From contig NC_069660.1 of assembly GCF_027244095.1 (NCBI RefSeq), forward strand, positions 283,982,863 through 284,046,862: DNA of 64,000 bases, in the 5' to 3' direction. Origin of the DNA: Hemicordylus capensis. Lineage: Eukaryota; Chordata; Lepidosauria; Squamata; Cordylidae. Below the pieces are notes generated by a model, which was not told the origin of the DNA, searched no databases, and worked only from the letters and a program-made list of their open reading frames with translations. Made by a program: the position numbers and the translations under genes. Shown in pieces: positions 11,262 through 22,059 of this stretch (positions within the stretch are counted from its first letter, which is position 1; each line of letters starts with the position of its first letter).

Positions 11262-11755
11262 TCCGGCAGGGGCCCCTGCTGGCCTTACCGGCTCTGGTGT
11301 ATCCTCAGCAGCCAAGGCCAGAGAGGCCCCAGGTGGGGCGGGCGGCCAGGCAGGGCATCCCGAAGAGTGGCTAGCCAAGACGCTGCAAGACCAAGGAGCC
11401 GGGCTAGAGGGGAAGGGCGGGGGTGAGTAAGGGAGAAGGCAGCAGCAGACAGAAGTACAGCTGAGGGGGATAAGGGTGAGAGCAGCCTGATATGGCAGGG
11501 TGGAGGTCCAATTAGTGGGAGCGTGGGATGCATCAGTTGTCAGGAGGGATTTAAGGCAGGCTCAACCAGTGATGAGGGGCAGTTGGAGGGTGAGTGGTGG
11601 AGGCCTCTGGAGAGAGACTGCCACAGCGACCCCAAGGATCCTGGAGGAGGAGGGCTCAGGGGAACCAAACCTCCTCCCCTCAAAAACTCTGAGGCCCTGC
11701 CTAGGGGAGGCGAGAGGGAGAGATAAAACAGCCATGGAGAAACCAGTGGCATGAC
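11262..11755. other. GC-rich block within an L2-like tail, family unknown
   Basis: About 495 bp, purine- and GC-rich, between 'tataaatcaaat' and an (aaataagt)n tail (11756-11803). Open frames here look compositional. Probably an inserted element; ends not securely defined. Confidence 0.4.
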
Positions 11756-11803
11756 TAAATAAATAAGTAAATAAGTAAATAAATAATAATAATAAATAAG
11801 GTG
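11756..11803 (+). repeat. (AAAT/AAGT)n and (AAT)n simple repeat
   Basis: taaataaataagtaaataag followed by aataataataaataag; likely the resumed tail of the L2-like repeat. Confidence 0.8.
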
Positions 11804-12261
11804 CTTTTGATTATTATGAACTTGCCTTACACAAATCATCTTCTTTTACATACAGAATATCATACTTGTAGTTCTAGGTGGCAACTGTATTCACAGATTT
11901 AATTGCTTGGTTTCATTTCTAATGGGCTAATCCGTTAGAAGGGATCCTTGAAGGCAAAGTGCCATGTTCTAGGCTCATGAGATGCTGGTAAGCCACTATG
12001 GGTAGCCTAGGTTTCCAGATCACCTGGGTCTAAAGAATGGTTTTGGTGATGATGCCAGACCCAGAACCCTGACCCAACCTCCAGGGCAAAGGCCCAAGAG
12101 GACTTGGTGATATATGTGCTGCCAGGGAAGCATGAGATGTAAAGGAGAGCTGGAAAGTCCAATGTGATGCTTGTTAACTTTGTCTCTCAGTTGTATACTG
12201 TAGGGCCATAGGGACTGATGTCCCTTTTGCATGCATATCTGGCAAACTGTTTGGTATGGTC
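11804..12261. other. Unassigned intergenic sequence
   Basis: No gene or repeat recognised. Confidence 0.45.
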
Positions 12262-12433
12262 TTCATTTGAACGTGAAGCTGCCTTATAAGCTGGTCCAAT
12301 AGCCAAGAATACATTAATTGCCAGGGTTTTAGATAGGGGACTTTCTCTGTCCTACCTGAAGATGCCAGGAAGGAATTGAAGCTGAGACCTTCTGCATACA
12401 AAGCAGGTGCACTACCTCTGAGCAATGGTCTCA
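12262..12433 (-). repeat. Old tRNA-Ala-type SINE
   Basis: Minus-strand head 'gctcagaggtagtgcacctg' and 'ctttgtatgcagaaggtctc', body, and 'aaggcagcttcac' tail; well diverged. Confidence 0.7.
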
Positions 12434-13043
12434 CTTATTGGGATGATGAATGATGGCATACCAGGTATTAAGGAGGATCTGCATCAGGCTGCAAGTAGCA
12501 CTCTCATTCAGCTTTCCTCTTACCACCTTTGCTCTTGCTTACATTACTAATCTCAAAGCGATGTCCCAAGCGAATGTCAGCATATTCATTCACATTGACT
12601 TTCTAGACAGAAAAAATGTGTTATGGGTCTCTTCCACGGCTGGTCCCAAAGTTCACTTCAGGGGGAATGTGAAAAGTGTGTCACATCTGGATATAGCTCC
12701 CCCCCCCATTTTATTATGCAACATCTGTTAGGTCACAGATTTGAATGGATGTGACGGGCTCACAGCACCATCTTGTGGACAGAGTAGAGCATTTTGTCTT
12801 TGGAGACATGACTAAGATGTAACAATGAAATGTGAATACATTCTACATGTCCATGGATAAAGGGAAGGTGAATCAAGCGATCCGTTAATAACAATAACTA
12901 ATAAAAATTGTTGTTAATAACAAAAATGGGTTATTGGAATCTAATCTGAAATAGAATCTAACTCAGATTTAAACTCTGCTAATCAGGCAATGTCCTGCTG
13001 CCATTGAGGATTTTGTTATTTGTTGCGTGGCCTCTAAGACTAT
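12434..13043. other. Unassigned intergenic sequence
   Basis: No gene recognised. A poly-C run at about 12700 and A/T-rich repeats 'taataacaataactaataa' near 12885. Confidence 0.45.
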
Positions 13044-13341
13044 GAGAGCTGGTCTTGTGGCAGTAAGCATGACTTGTCCCCTTAGCTAAGCAGGGTCCTC
13101 CCTGGTTGCATATAAATGGGAGACCTGCTGTGTGAGCACTGTAAGATATACCCCTAAGGGGATGGAGCCATTCTGGGAATTGCAGAAGGTTCCAAGTTTC
13201 CTCCCTGGCAGCATCTCCAAGATAAGGCTGAGAGAAATTCCTGCCTGCAACCTTGGAGAAGCCGCTGCCAGTCTGTGTAGACAATACTGAGCCAGATGGA
13301 CCTATGCTCTGACTTGGTATATGGCAGTTTCCCATGTTCCT
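13044..13341 (+). repeat. 5S-tRNA chimeric SINE, near full length
   Basis: Head gagctggtcttgtggcagta then tagctaagcagggtcctccc and aaatgggagacc (5S-like), body, tail 'ggtatatggcagtttcccat'. Confidence 0.88.
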
Positions 13342-13482
13342 AATCTCTGTTTTTAGAACTGTTCTATTTGGATCTGTTAGTTAGCAACTGGTTAGGCCTT
13401 GCTATCTGTGACCAAGTATTGCACCTAGAAAGGATTTTTCCTCCCCCTGTTTAGGCCAGTTCTCCTCAGAGTAAAAAGCTTT

Positions 13483-13592
13483 CTTGCAATGGTAAACCCC
13501 TCCTGTATTCTACCAAAGAAAACCACAGAGCTCTGTGGGCACCAGGAGTCAAAGTCAACTTGACGGCACACTTTACCTTTTTACAGCAATAA
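13483..13592 (+). repeat. RTE-tailed SINE, 3' half
   Basis: 'ggtaaacccctcctgtattc ... caggagtcaaagtcaacttg acggcacactttacc'; 5' half missing. Confidence 0.8.
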
Positions 13593-13820
13593 TCTCCAGT
13601 GGCTGTTGGTGAACTATTCTTGAGTTTCTTTTTTAACTGTAAGGTCCCTCGGGACAAGGAATCTCCTTTTCCTCCTCTCTCTCCCTCTCTCCCTTCCATT
13701 GGTTTTTATTCAAGGTAAAATGTATCACTCTGCATTTCCAAGGTATCATCTTATTCCTTTTGCTATGTAAACCACTCTGAATATTTGTTGTTGTTGAAAA
13801 GCAGTATATAAATATTATTA
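13584..13820 (+). repeat. L2-like short repeat (diverged) with AAT-type tail
   Basis: 'ctccagtggctgttggtgaa', 'ggacaaggaatc', 'gtaaaccactctgaatat', then 'agtatataaatattatta'. Tail interrupted by the foldback element at 13821. Confidence 0.65.
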
Positions 13821-14052
13821 CTGTTGGATGCACTAACAGAACTGGAAGACTCCAAGTCAGGACTGCCACAGAGCTGGAAGGAAGCCCCGATGCTTTTAAA
13901 AGCTGGCAGCTGCGTAAACAGCACTAACACATTCATCATTCCCATCAATGGGGCTAAATACAGTAAAGCTGCTTGTGCAGCCACCAGTTTTTAAAAGCAT
14001 CGGGGCTTCCTTCTGGCAGCCCTGAACCTTCCAGTTCTGTTAGATTCAACCA
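13821..14052. mobile_element. Foldback MITE with TTA flanks
   Basis: Long imperfect inverted repeats: 'taacagaactggaag' and 'ggaagccccgatgcttttaa' on the left recur reverse-complemented on the right (13990-14045). Flanked by TTA on both sides (13818-13820, 14053-14055), inside the AAT tail of an L2-like repeat. TTA target fits PIF/Harbinger, but family is not proven. Confidence 0.65.
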
Positions 14053-15306
14053 TTAATAATAATAATTTATTACTCCTGAGTCATTTGGTGATTTGTATGA
14101 GCAACTCCATGTGCTGTGCACGTTTTCCTTTGCCAGGATTGTTCTGACTTAAAAATTCATGACTTTCCTGTACTCGTTCTTTGATGAATATTTATTGATG
14201 TTTTTTCCTTGGAAATCAGACTTGGAAAGCTTATATCCGCCCTGAATACTTTCCTGTCTTTCAGATGCAAATCTCTGATCCTGAACGTCCTAATCTGCAA
14301 AGGCCTAATCTCTGCTATCATAATTTTGTTGTTGTTATTCTGTAACTGAAGAGATGCAAAGCATGGGGCAGTTTGCCATTTGTGAGCAGATGGTGTTCTG
14401 CCTCTTGGACTGCACCTCCCTCTAGAGACCATCCTGCCCTCTCTCCTCTTATACTAGATGATCTCAGTGCTAGTTAACAAGGTTACTTACCTTGGACTGC
14501 TTTTTGTACTGTCGGGTGTTGTTGTCTACTCCCTAAGCAAGATCACATGCAACAGGTAACTTTGTTCTCATTTTATTGATAGGGGACTGAGGGGCAGGGA
14601 AAGGGTGCAATTCAGGAAGAGTTAAGCAAGCCTCAGTCTCACCAAAATCTCGAGCACAAATGTGGAGCTGCAAGAAACGGTTGCAGTATATCTCTGGTGC
14701 ACATGTGTTGCCTGAGCACGGTGAAGGTTTTAGGCACAACAACAAAACAAAAGCAACTGCAGAATAGAATATTTATTCCAAGGTGTTTCTTGCCTAGGAT
14801 TCTTGCAAGAAAGTACCCCTTCCAGGCAGTTCAGTGCAAATTTTCCATGAAGACGATATCAATTGTAAGACTTTGGAATAGATCTTCTATTTTGCAGCTG
14901 CTTTTTGTTTTGTTGTTGTGGATATCTCAGCTGACATTGATCTTCTATATAGTTTTGAAAGTTTTAGGCACCTTTCCCCCTCAGAAACAGAAGGGGTTGT
15001 TGTGGCTGTCTTTAGTGAGTTTTCCTCAAGCTGAGAAATTCCCTGCTCTTGATCAAGCCCTCCTTCCCTCCTCCTCACCACTGAGTTCCATTAGCTCCAC
15101 TCAGCTGGTTGTCTGTTAACTGCCCTCTGAATCCATGAACATTCCGCTTAGTCGTGTTACATCGGGGCAGACTTTTTTCCTTCAGATTTTTGTGAAACTA
15201 ATGGATCTGAGTCTCCGAGTACCTCCCTCTTGCCTAGAGTTGTTCTGCTTATGTGTCTGAAATAAGGACCCTAACATTTCCGGCTCTTTCAGAAGTAGAG
15301 ATAAGA
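14053..15306. other. Unassigned intergenic sequence
   Basis: No repeat family recognised. A 140-codon frame (14697-15119, +) lacks any domain, is low-complexity in places and is not called as a gene. 'gttttaggcac' occurs at about 14727 and 14958. Confidence 0.4.
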
Positions 15307-15456
15307 TAAGCAGCAGCGATATAGGAAAGTGCTGAAAGGCATCATCTCATACTGCGTGGGAGATGGCAACAGTAAACCTCTCCTGTATTCTACCAATGAC
15401 AGCCACAGGGCTCTGTGGGCGCCAGGAGTCGGCAACAACTCGATGGCACAATTTTA
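15307..15456 (+). repeat. RTE-tailed SINE, 5'-truncated
   Basis: 'gcagcagcgatataggaaag ... caggagtcggcaacaactcg atggcac'. Confidence 0.8.
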
Positions 15457-15991
15457 TAAGATAAGCACTTTCCTTATAAGAAGTTTGGTTCCATAGATTT
15501 CAGTGGGTGTTTGGCATGCTTAACTTTCTAGAATGAACCCCTGTGACTTTTCAAAGGCCATCCAGAGAGTCCTTGGCTCAGCTGGGAGTTAGACTCAGGC
15601 TTAAGGCCTGCTGCTGCCTATTTGTTGAAGTGCACAGAGCTTATGCCGCGCCACCTCAAGCATGTTTAGTCTGCATTAAGCCCTAGAGAGTGGAGTGGGG
15701 CTTTCACTCTTGTGTGTGTGCTGAAGATTGCAGCTGCAGTTGCAATGGTTCCAGGAGGAGGTTGCTGCTTCCCAAATGTCTTCTTGGCTGAAGAAAAAAA
15801 TGCTGCATCCTAGTAAAAAAGCCATTGCACAATAACATTGCCACTTGCTCTCTCTTTCCCAGTCTGGTGAGAAGTTCCAGAGGCAGTGCTACTCTCATCG
15901 TGGTTTCCCTGGAGGAGAGATCACTGCAGACTGATGGCAGCACGGTCATAGTATTTGCTCTGTTAACACAAATGCAAGTACAGGTAGAGGC
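15457..15991. other. Unassigned intergenic sequence
   Basis: Nothing recognised apart from ordinary A/T- and CT-rich stretches. Confidence 0.4.
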
Positions 15992-16301
15992 TCAGGAACA
16001 TAGGAAGCTGCCATATACTGAATCAGACCATTGGTCCATCTAGCTCAGTATTGTTTACACTGAGTGGCAGCAGCTTCTCCAAGGTTACAGGCAGGTCTCT
16101 CTCTCAGCCCTATCCTGGAGATGCCAGGAGGGAACTTGGGACCTTCTGCATGCAAGCATGCAGGTGCTCTTCCCAAAGTGGCCCCAGCTCAGAGGAATAT
16201 CACAGAGCTCACATGTCATTTCCCATTCAAATGCAAACCAGGATGGACCCTGCTTAGCAAAGGGGAGCATTCATGCTTGTTACCACAAGACTAAGCTCTC
16301 C
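15992..16301 (-). repeat. 5S-tRNA chimeric SINE, near full length
   Basis: Reverse copy; it keeps 'ccttctgcatgcaagcatgc', more tRNA-like than other 5S-headed copies, at the 5S/tRNA joint, then the 5S head (gctaagcagggtc in reverse). Confidence 0.85.
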
Positions 16302-16420
16302 TCCCAAGCTGTGCACGTTGACATAGCAGCAGAGTCACCACTTTATATCAGGTCTACAGAGAGAGGCCCTGGATGTTACAGTACCTTCGTCAGCCCTCAA
16401 CTAGGTAGGTAGGTAGCGCT

Positions 16421-16423
<3 letters not shown>

Positions 16424-16481
<58 letters not shown>
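16424..16481 (+). repeat. (CT)n microsatellite
   Basis: About 29 uninterrupted CT units, preceded by three aggt units at 16404-16415. Confidence 0.97.
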
Positions 16482-16484
<3 letters not shown>

Positions 16485-16583
16485 ATTTCAAAACTGCAGA
16501 AGGGATGTTTCTATTACACACACCTTACATCACCCCCACATTGCTTTAGGGGTCATCCCCTCTGAGCTCTGAAGCGAACCCTC

Positions 16584-16878
16584 ATAGGAACATAGGAAGC
16601 TGCCATATACTGAGTCAGACCACAGGTCCATCTTGCTCAGTATTGTCTACACAGACTGGCAGCGGCTTCTCCAAGGTTGCAGGCAGGACTCTCAGCCCCT
16701 ATCGTGGAGATGCCAGGGAAGGAACTTGGAGCCTAGATGCTCTTCCCAGAGCGGCTCCATCCCCTGAGGGGAATATCTTACAGCGCTCACACTTCTAGTC
16801 TCCCTTTTGTATGTAACCAGGGCGGATCCTGCTTAGCTTAAGGGACAAGTCATGCTTGCTACCACAAGACCAGCACTC
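16584..16878 (-). repeat. 5S-tRNA chimeric SINE, near full length
   Basis: Reverse copy from 'cataggaagctgccatatac' (tail) to 'gctaccacaagaccagc' (head). Confidence 0.87.
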
Positions 16879-16984
16879 TTGCCTCACAAGAAGGATCTCT
16901 GAATATCTCCCATGAAAGAAACCCCACCAAGGTGGCAAGCTGGCTGGCATACGGTACAGAGGGATCACCACTCTGCGTGGGGCT

Positions 16985-17101
16985 GGCTGTGCTGCAGGAT
17001 AGTAGTGCTCAGTGGTAAGGGTGCCATTCAGTGGATGGCACATCACGCAACTCCGGACATGGAGCCCTTACCACTGAGCGTTGCTGCCCTGCAGCACAGC
17101 C
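16985..17101. repeat. Palindromic element, 41-bp inverted arms
   Basis: 16985-17025 and 17061-17101 are reverse complements at 34 of 41 positions, most differences being transitions, with a 35-nt loop. Weaker pairing may continue outward. Probably a foldback element; no target duplication found. Confidence 0.7.
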
Positions 17102-17451
17102 CCATTGCCGGTGTTTACATGCCGGCAGGGGCATGGCTGGTGCCCAGGCCACCTGTGTCCTCTCGAGCAGTATGTTAGCTGCTGTCTCTGACATGCGTGA
17201 AGTCCAGGGCAAAAGCAGTTTCAGGGTCCCCCATGATGAATACATATTGCTCCAACTCCCTGGAATTAGAAGTGTTGCTGTGTACAGCATGAGACCCTTG
17301 AAAGGGTGGGGTGCTAGGCAGCTGCACCCTAGCCCCCTCTTCAGGCGGCCAGGCACCCAGGCATCCTGGCCTATGAGCCTTACAAAATAAATGCCTGGTC
17401 AGCTTAGCAGCCATTGCAATATAACATGGCACCAGAAAACAGGATGCTTTA

Positions 17452-17696
17452 TTTCTACATGTCTATCCCGCTCTTCCTCCAAGGAGCCCAGAGCAGTATT
17501 CACTGTTATGTTTACCCCCTACAACAACTCTGTGAGGTAGGTTAGGCTGGGAGATAGGTGACTGGTCCAGAGCCACCTGACAAGTTAAGAGGGGATTTGA
17601 ACTCGGGTCTCACCCATGGCTGAGCCATGGGTGAGCCATTTGAATTCAGGTCTCCCTGGTCCTAGTCTAACACTCTAGCCACTATACCACATTGCC
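17452..17696 (-). repeat. CORE-SINE / MIR-like element
   Basis: Antisense CORE pattern 'caacaactctgtgaggtagg' and a tRNA-like end with 'ggggatttgaactcgggtct' and 'ctctagccactataccacat'. Ancient amniote SINE superfamily; interrupted by a short duplication around 'ccatggctgagccatgggtg' (17608-17637). Confidence 0.7.
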
Positions 17697-18355
17697 TTTG
17701 TGAGCATGTAAAGAGTCATGGGTCTGCAAAAATGCCACTCCTGTTCACCCACACTGCCTGGCATATTTTTAGAAAACACATTAAAAGTGCAGAGGAGAGT
17801 CCTTCTCCCAAAACTGGATAGATCACTTTCATGAGTAACTTGAAGACAGCAAATCATTTTCAGCTAAATTTCTGATTGGATTATTATAGTCCGATGTATT
17901 TGGAATAAGGTTTGTGGGGCTCAAGCCAGGATTTTATTTTTCAAAGTCATTGCATACTGTACATCTAAAACAAGTCTTGAAATTGATTTGAATTAAATAT
18001 TCAAAAGGAAATGCCTGGCATAACAATCGCTCAAGGCATTGTCCTCATTGCAAAGTGTAGTTGAGCAAATTTAGCATAATTTCTTTATAGTAACAGGACA
18101 ATGCATTTACCCAGCAAAAAAGGGGTCTTTTTTGTACCAAAGGTATGCAGCCAATTGATATCATGGATCTAGGCTAGGCATGAGCAGGTTTATTTGGGCC
18201 ATGAGCCCAAATGAATACAGATGGACAGAACCAACAAATGTCACTTTAGAAAATGTTCAGCAGACCTGGATTTTTCAGAGACCTTCTGTCCACACAAAGG
18301 GGTAGGACATGGGGGATGGGACATGGAATTCTCTGCCACAGGATTCTCTTTGCCC
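17697..18355. other. Unassigned intergenic sequence
   Basis: A/T-rich; no gene or repeat recognised. Confidence 0.45.
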
Positions 18356-18610
18356 TGCAAACTGAGCAAAGAGGCATTTTAAAAAGTGGTGGGTATCTCA
18401 TATTAAGCCAGGGGAGAGCAACTGTCCCTGTCCAACACCAGCACAGCATCTCTCCAGTGCCTGCTGTTTGTGTCTACCTTATGTTTCTTTTTAGATTGTG
18501 AGCCCTTTGGGGACAGGGAAGCATCTTATTTATTATTTATTGTCTGTGTAAACTGCTTTAAGAACTTTTGTTGGAAAGTGGCATATGAGGAGGAGGAAGA
18601 GGAGGAGAAG
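18356..18610 (+). repeat. L2-like short repeat with GAG-rich tail
   Basis: 'gcaaagaggcattttaaaaa ... gtgagccctttggggacagg ... gtaaactgctttaagaac', then 'gaggaggaggaagaggagga'. Confidence 0.7.
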
Positions 18611-18866
18611 GTGACAGCCACCAGTCCTTAAGAGGAGCTTAGAAAAATTCATGGAGTACAGGTCTATGAATGGCTACTAGCTTGGTGGCTATAGGCCACT
18701 TCCAGTCTCAACCTCTAAATAGGGGAGCAACAGCAAGTGAGAGGGCATACCCTTAGCTCTTACCTGTGGGCTTCTCGGAGGCATCTGGTGGGCCACTATA
18801 TGAAACAGGATGCTGGACTAGATGGGCCTTGGGCCTGATCCAGCTGGGCTGTTGTTATGTTCTTAC
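18611..18866 (+). repeat. CR1 LINE 3' end
   Basis: Conserved CR1 3' phrases: 'ggcatctggtgggccactat', 'ggactagatgggccttgggc', 'ctgatccagctgggctgttg', ending in ttctta. Confidence 0.85.
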
Positions 18867-19021
18867 ACAACAGTTTTTGTCAACCAAATGAAATGGCAAG
18901 GTCCAGTCTGGACCATTGGGACTGTGAATTACAGCCTCATGGATGTGCCCAGGATGTCCAGGTAGTTCTGCATACAGAACGTCAAGTCCATGCAGTCTTC
19001 AAGAAGCTGAAGATCCTAGAC

Positions 19022-19159
19022 GAGGGGTGTGTCAAACTGCAGCCCACCAGCTGTTGTTGGCCTACAACTCCCATCATCCCCAATTATAGCGGCCAGTAGC
19101 CAGAGATGATGGGAGTTGTAGGCCAACGGCAGCTGGAGGGCTGCAGTTTGACATGCCTG
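19022..19159. mobile_element. hAT MITE
   Basis: Inverted ends (gaggggtgtgtcaaactgca / tgcagtttgacatgcctg) around the palindromic core 'tacaactcccatcatccc ... gatgatgggagttgta'. Flanking octamers TCCTAGAC (19014-19021) and CCCTAGAC (19160-19167) differ at one base. Confidence 0.8.
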
Positions 19160-19251
19160 CCCTAGACTGCACGAGCCCTGTCACTTCTCTGCACACCTGC
19201 CACACTCCTTCCTCTGCCTGGGCTCACAAAAGTTTATCCCTAAACAACTGG

Positions 19252-19325
19252 TAAAGCTGTAGGTCAGTAGGAAAGCATTTGTGTAGCATGCAGCATGTCC
19301 CAGGTTAAATTCCTGGCATCTGAAG
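19252..19325 (+). repeat. tRNA-type SINE head relic
   Basis: 'ggtcagtaggaaagcatttg' and 'cccaggttaaattcctggca' resemble A-box and T-arm; no SINE tail, CR1 follows directly. Confidence 0.5.
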
Positions 19326-19738
19326 GAATTTTTCTCCCTCTCTCACAACACTAGATCCAGGGGTCATCATCCCATGGAACTGATTGCTAGGCAATTTAGG
19401 ATCAAAAAAAGCAAGTATTTTTTCACACAGCACAGAGGCTATGGAATTCTCTGCCATGGGATGTGGTGATGGCCAACAACGTGGATGGCTTTAAAAGGTG
19501 CTTAAACATATTCATGAAGGACGGGTCCATCAACAGCTACTAGATTTGATGGCTATAGGCTATCTCCAGATTCAGAGGCAGGATGCCTTCAAATACAGGG
19601 GAGCAATGGCAGGAGAGGGGGCATGCCTTTATCTCTTGCCCGTGGGATTCCCAGCGGCTTCTGGTGGACCACTGTGGTCAACAGGGTTCTGGACTCGATG
19701 GACCCTGGGCCTGATCCAGCAAGGCTGTTCTTACGTTC
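19326..19738 (+). repeat. CR1 LINE 3' end
   Basis: 'aattctctgccatgggatgt ... ggatggctttaaaaggtgct ... ggactcgatggaccctgggc ... gctgttcttacgttc'. Confidence 0.85.
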
Positions 19739-19845
19739 CATCAGAAGTGCACCCCACTTCAGAGACCTGAAGCCAAGTGGGGACTGCTGCAAAGGACTGA
19801 GGCAGCCTCCAAATTGATGCGCTGCTGCTTCACCCAGTCCTAATG

Positions 19846-19978
19846 CAGGCGTTCTCAAACATGGTTCCCCAGATGCTGCTGGACCACAACTCCCATCCTC
19901 ATCCCCAGGCACAGTGGCCTTTGGATGATGGGCATTGTAGTCCAACGACATCTGGGGACCAAGTCTGAGAACCCCTGC
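19846..19978. mobile_element. hAT MITE
   Basis: Ends caggcgttctcaaacatggt and, reversed, caggggttctcagacttggt; palindromic core with 'acaactcccatcc'. No clean octamer duplication remains. Confidence 0.75.
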
Positions 19979-20389
19979 TTTACTTCACTCTAGAATAAGC
20001 ACAAAGGAGAAGATGTGGGCAGCGCTGCACTTGCAAGAATGACACAGTGAGTTTTTTCTGTGATCTGTGTGATTCAGGAAGTGACTCAGCTCCTTTTCTG
20101 TGGAGAGCTGCTATTGTTTTTACTGCTAAGGGAAAGCTGTTTTTTTCAACACAGTTAAGGTGAAATAGCTTGTTTCCCCCCCACTCAAAACGATGTGCCC
20201 AAGAGGGCATTTTCCACGAGGCAAAAACATGTTTTGACACACAGGATCGGACCAGCCGAGCTCTGTCATAAACATCAGTATATTAAATTTTCCTGACCAA
20301 GGAGCATGAGGCCAAGTGGCACAAATATTTCCATGAGACTATTGACCTGACTGCATCCTTAACCATCACAACTAGCCAATCCCATTCTG

Positions 20390-20491
20390 GGTTCCCAGAT
20401 GTCCCCAAAGGCTATTGTGGCTGGGGATGGTGGGAGTTGTAGTCCAGCAGCATCTGGGGTCCCAAGTTTGAGAATGGCTGTCTAAAAACAA
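20390..20491. mobile_element. hAT MITE, right part
   Basis: 'ggctggggatggtgggagtt gtagtcc ... ggtcccaagtttgagaatgg' is the same family as 19846-19978, left end lost. Confidence 0.65.
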
Positions 20492-20504
20492 CATTTTTAA
20501 TTCT

Positions 20505-20885
20505 GTTTTTCAGCCTGGAAAGGCTCCTAAAGCAGCTTACAACTTTAATAGAGATGGGGCCATAACAGCAACAACAAATAGTTAGTTCTCTGGGCGGCTC
20601 ACAACACAACATTAAAAAGCATCCAATAGAAACACATAAAACACAACCCAACACAACGAAAATGCAAAATACAGTACAGAACAATTAAAAAACTTCTTTA
20701 AAATCGCTTTTAAAAAGCCTGAGTGAACAGAACACCTTTAGACCAGGTGTCTAAAAGAACAAAGTGAGGGCACCAGGCGAATCTCACTTGGGATGCTATT
20801 CCATAAACAGGGTGCCACCACCGAAAAGGCCCTCTTGCTAGTAGCTAGCCACCCGCTTCACCTCATTTGGCAGGGGCATTCCAAG
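20505..20885 (-). repeat. L2-like LINE 3' part
   Basis: Minus-strand 3' UTR ('gtgagccgcccagagaac') and ORF2 C-terminal remnant around 20780-20880, similar to 49650-50330. Confidence 0.7.
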
Positions 20886-20957
20886 CAGTGGCAGAGAACC
20901 TGCTTTGCATGCAGAAGGTTCCAGGATCAATCGCTGGCATCTCCAGGTAGGGCTGCC
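20886..20957 (+). repeat. tRNA-Ala-type SINE head
   Basis: 'agtggcagagaacctgcttt gcatgcagaaggttccagga tcaatcgctggcatctccag' with tail lost to the following repeat. Confidence 0.7.
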
Positions 20958-20974
20958 ACGACTGCTACTCCTAC

Positions 20975-21215
20975 TAGGAATGGTTATATACCACTTTTGA
21001 GTAAATGTTTTCTAAGCAGTTTACACAGAAAAATAAAAAAGATGTTTCCCTATCACAAAAGGACTCACAATCTAGATTAATAACAACAATAATAATGTGG
21101 AAGAGGAGAAAGACATCAGCAACAGCCACAGAACGGAGGTTGTGTTGGGGTTGGGTAGGGACAGTTGCTCTCCTCTGCAAAATATGAGAGAATCATCACT
21201 TCAAAAGGTGACTTT
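20975..21215 (-). repeat. L2-like short repeat
   Basis: Reverse copy of the ~240-bp family: 'gtttacacagaaaaataaaa', 'ggactcacaatctagatt' and 'gggacagttgctctcct'. Confidence 0.7.
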
Positions 21216-21246
21216 TTGTTGAGAAAGGCGGGGGCTGGGAACTCAC

Positions 21247-21540
21247 TAGGGGTGTGCATGGTCCGGTGGGCCCCCGGTCCGGCATGGGGGGGACTGTTCC
21301 TTTAAGCGGGGGGTGGTAGTACTTACCCACCCACCCCGCCGCTCTTCCCCCTCCGGTGCTCGTCCTTTGTAAAATCTTCTTGGGGTGGCAGAGTTCTTCC
21401 CTGCCGCCCCTGCCCCCATCGTTGTTTGTAAAGGCTTTAACAAGACGAGTGCTAGCGGCGCGCATGCACCCTCCTCGGCGCGCGTGTTCGTCTCTGATGC
21501 TGCTGCGCGCGCACCGTGACGTATGCTACTTAGCTACCAA
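21247..21540. other. GC-rich block, possible DNA-element end
   Basis: Begins ctaggggtgtgcatggtccg, similar to ends of GC-rich non-autonomous DNA elements in reptiles (from memory), and includes several CpG clusters (gcgcgcatgc, gcgcgcgtg). No matching right end found. Confidence 0.35.
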
Positions 21541-21691
21541 TAAAGCTACTTAGTATTTAGTTCTACAAGAATCTCCAGGTGTCTTCTCTAAATATCTGAA
21601 ACAACTAAACTCTGCATTCTACTCTGTAACTGGAGTGGGTAGCTTCTTTAGTGCTCTGCTAATTAACTGGGGGATAAAAATTACAACCCCC

Positions 21692-21884
21692 AACAGTCAT
21701 AGCTCAGTGGCAGAACATCTGCTTTGTATGCAGAAGGCCCCAGGCTCACTCCCTGGCATCCTCAGGTGGACTTGGGAGAGACCCCGCCTGAAACCTTGGA
21801 GAGCCACCGCCTGTCAGTGTAGACAATACTGAGCTAGATGGACCAAGGGTCTGACTCAGTATAAGGCAGCTTCCTATGTCTCTA
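21692..21884 (+). repeat. tRNA-Ala-type SINE with CR1-like tail, full length
   Basis: Head 'catagctcagtggcagaaca', anticodon region 'tgctttgtatgcag', body, tail 'gagctagatggaccaagggt ctgactcagtataaggcagc'. Best single example of this family here. Confidence 0.9.
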
Positions 21885-22059
21885 AAAATAATGAATAGTT
21901 CATCATGGGATATTAGCTCTGCCTTCAGATGCAATATAACACTGAATACAGGTTGCTGGGAAGCAAACAGCTGGAGAGGGCTCTTGCCTTCATGCCTTAA
22001 TTATGGAAATGTCAAAAGAAAATCTCGAAAGAAGGTTGCAGAGCAGCAAATTTTTAAAT

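Noticed and set aside
14697-15119. 140-codon open frame on +
   Set aside because: No domain or family signature, hydrophobic low-complexity stretches, no splice or conservation evidence; compatible with chance.
17009-17390. Overlapping open frames of about 115-119 codons on both strands
   Set aside because: They arise from a GC-rich palindrome and its flank; no coding signature.
21692-21765. Possible tRNA-Ala gene
   Set aside because: tRNA-like part continues directly into SINE body and tail; same in many copies.
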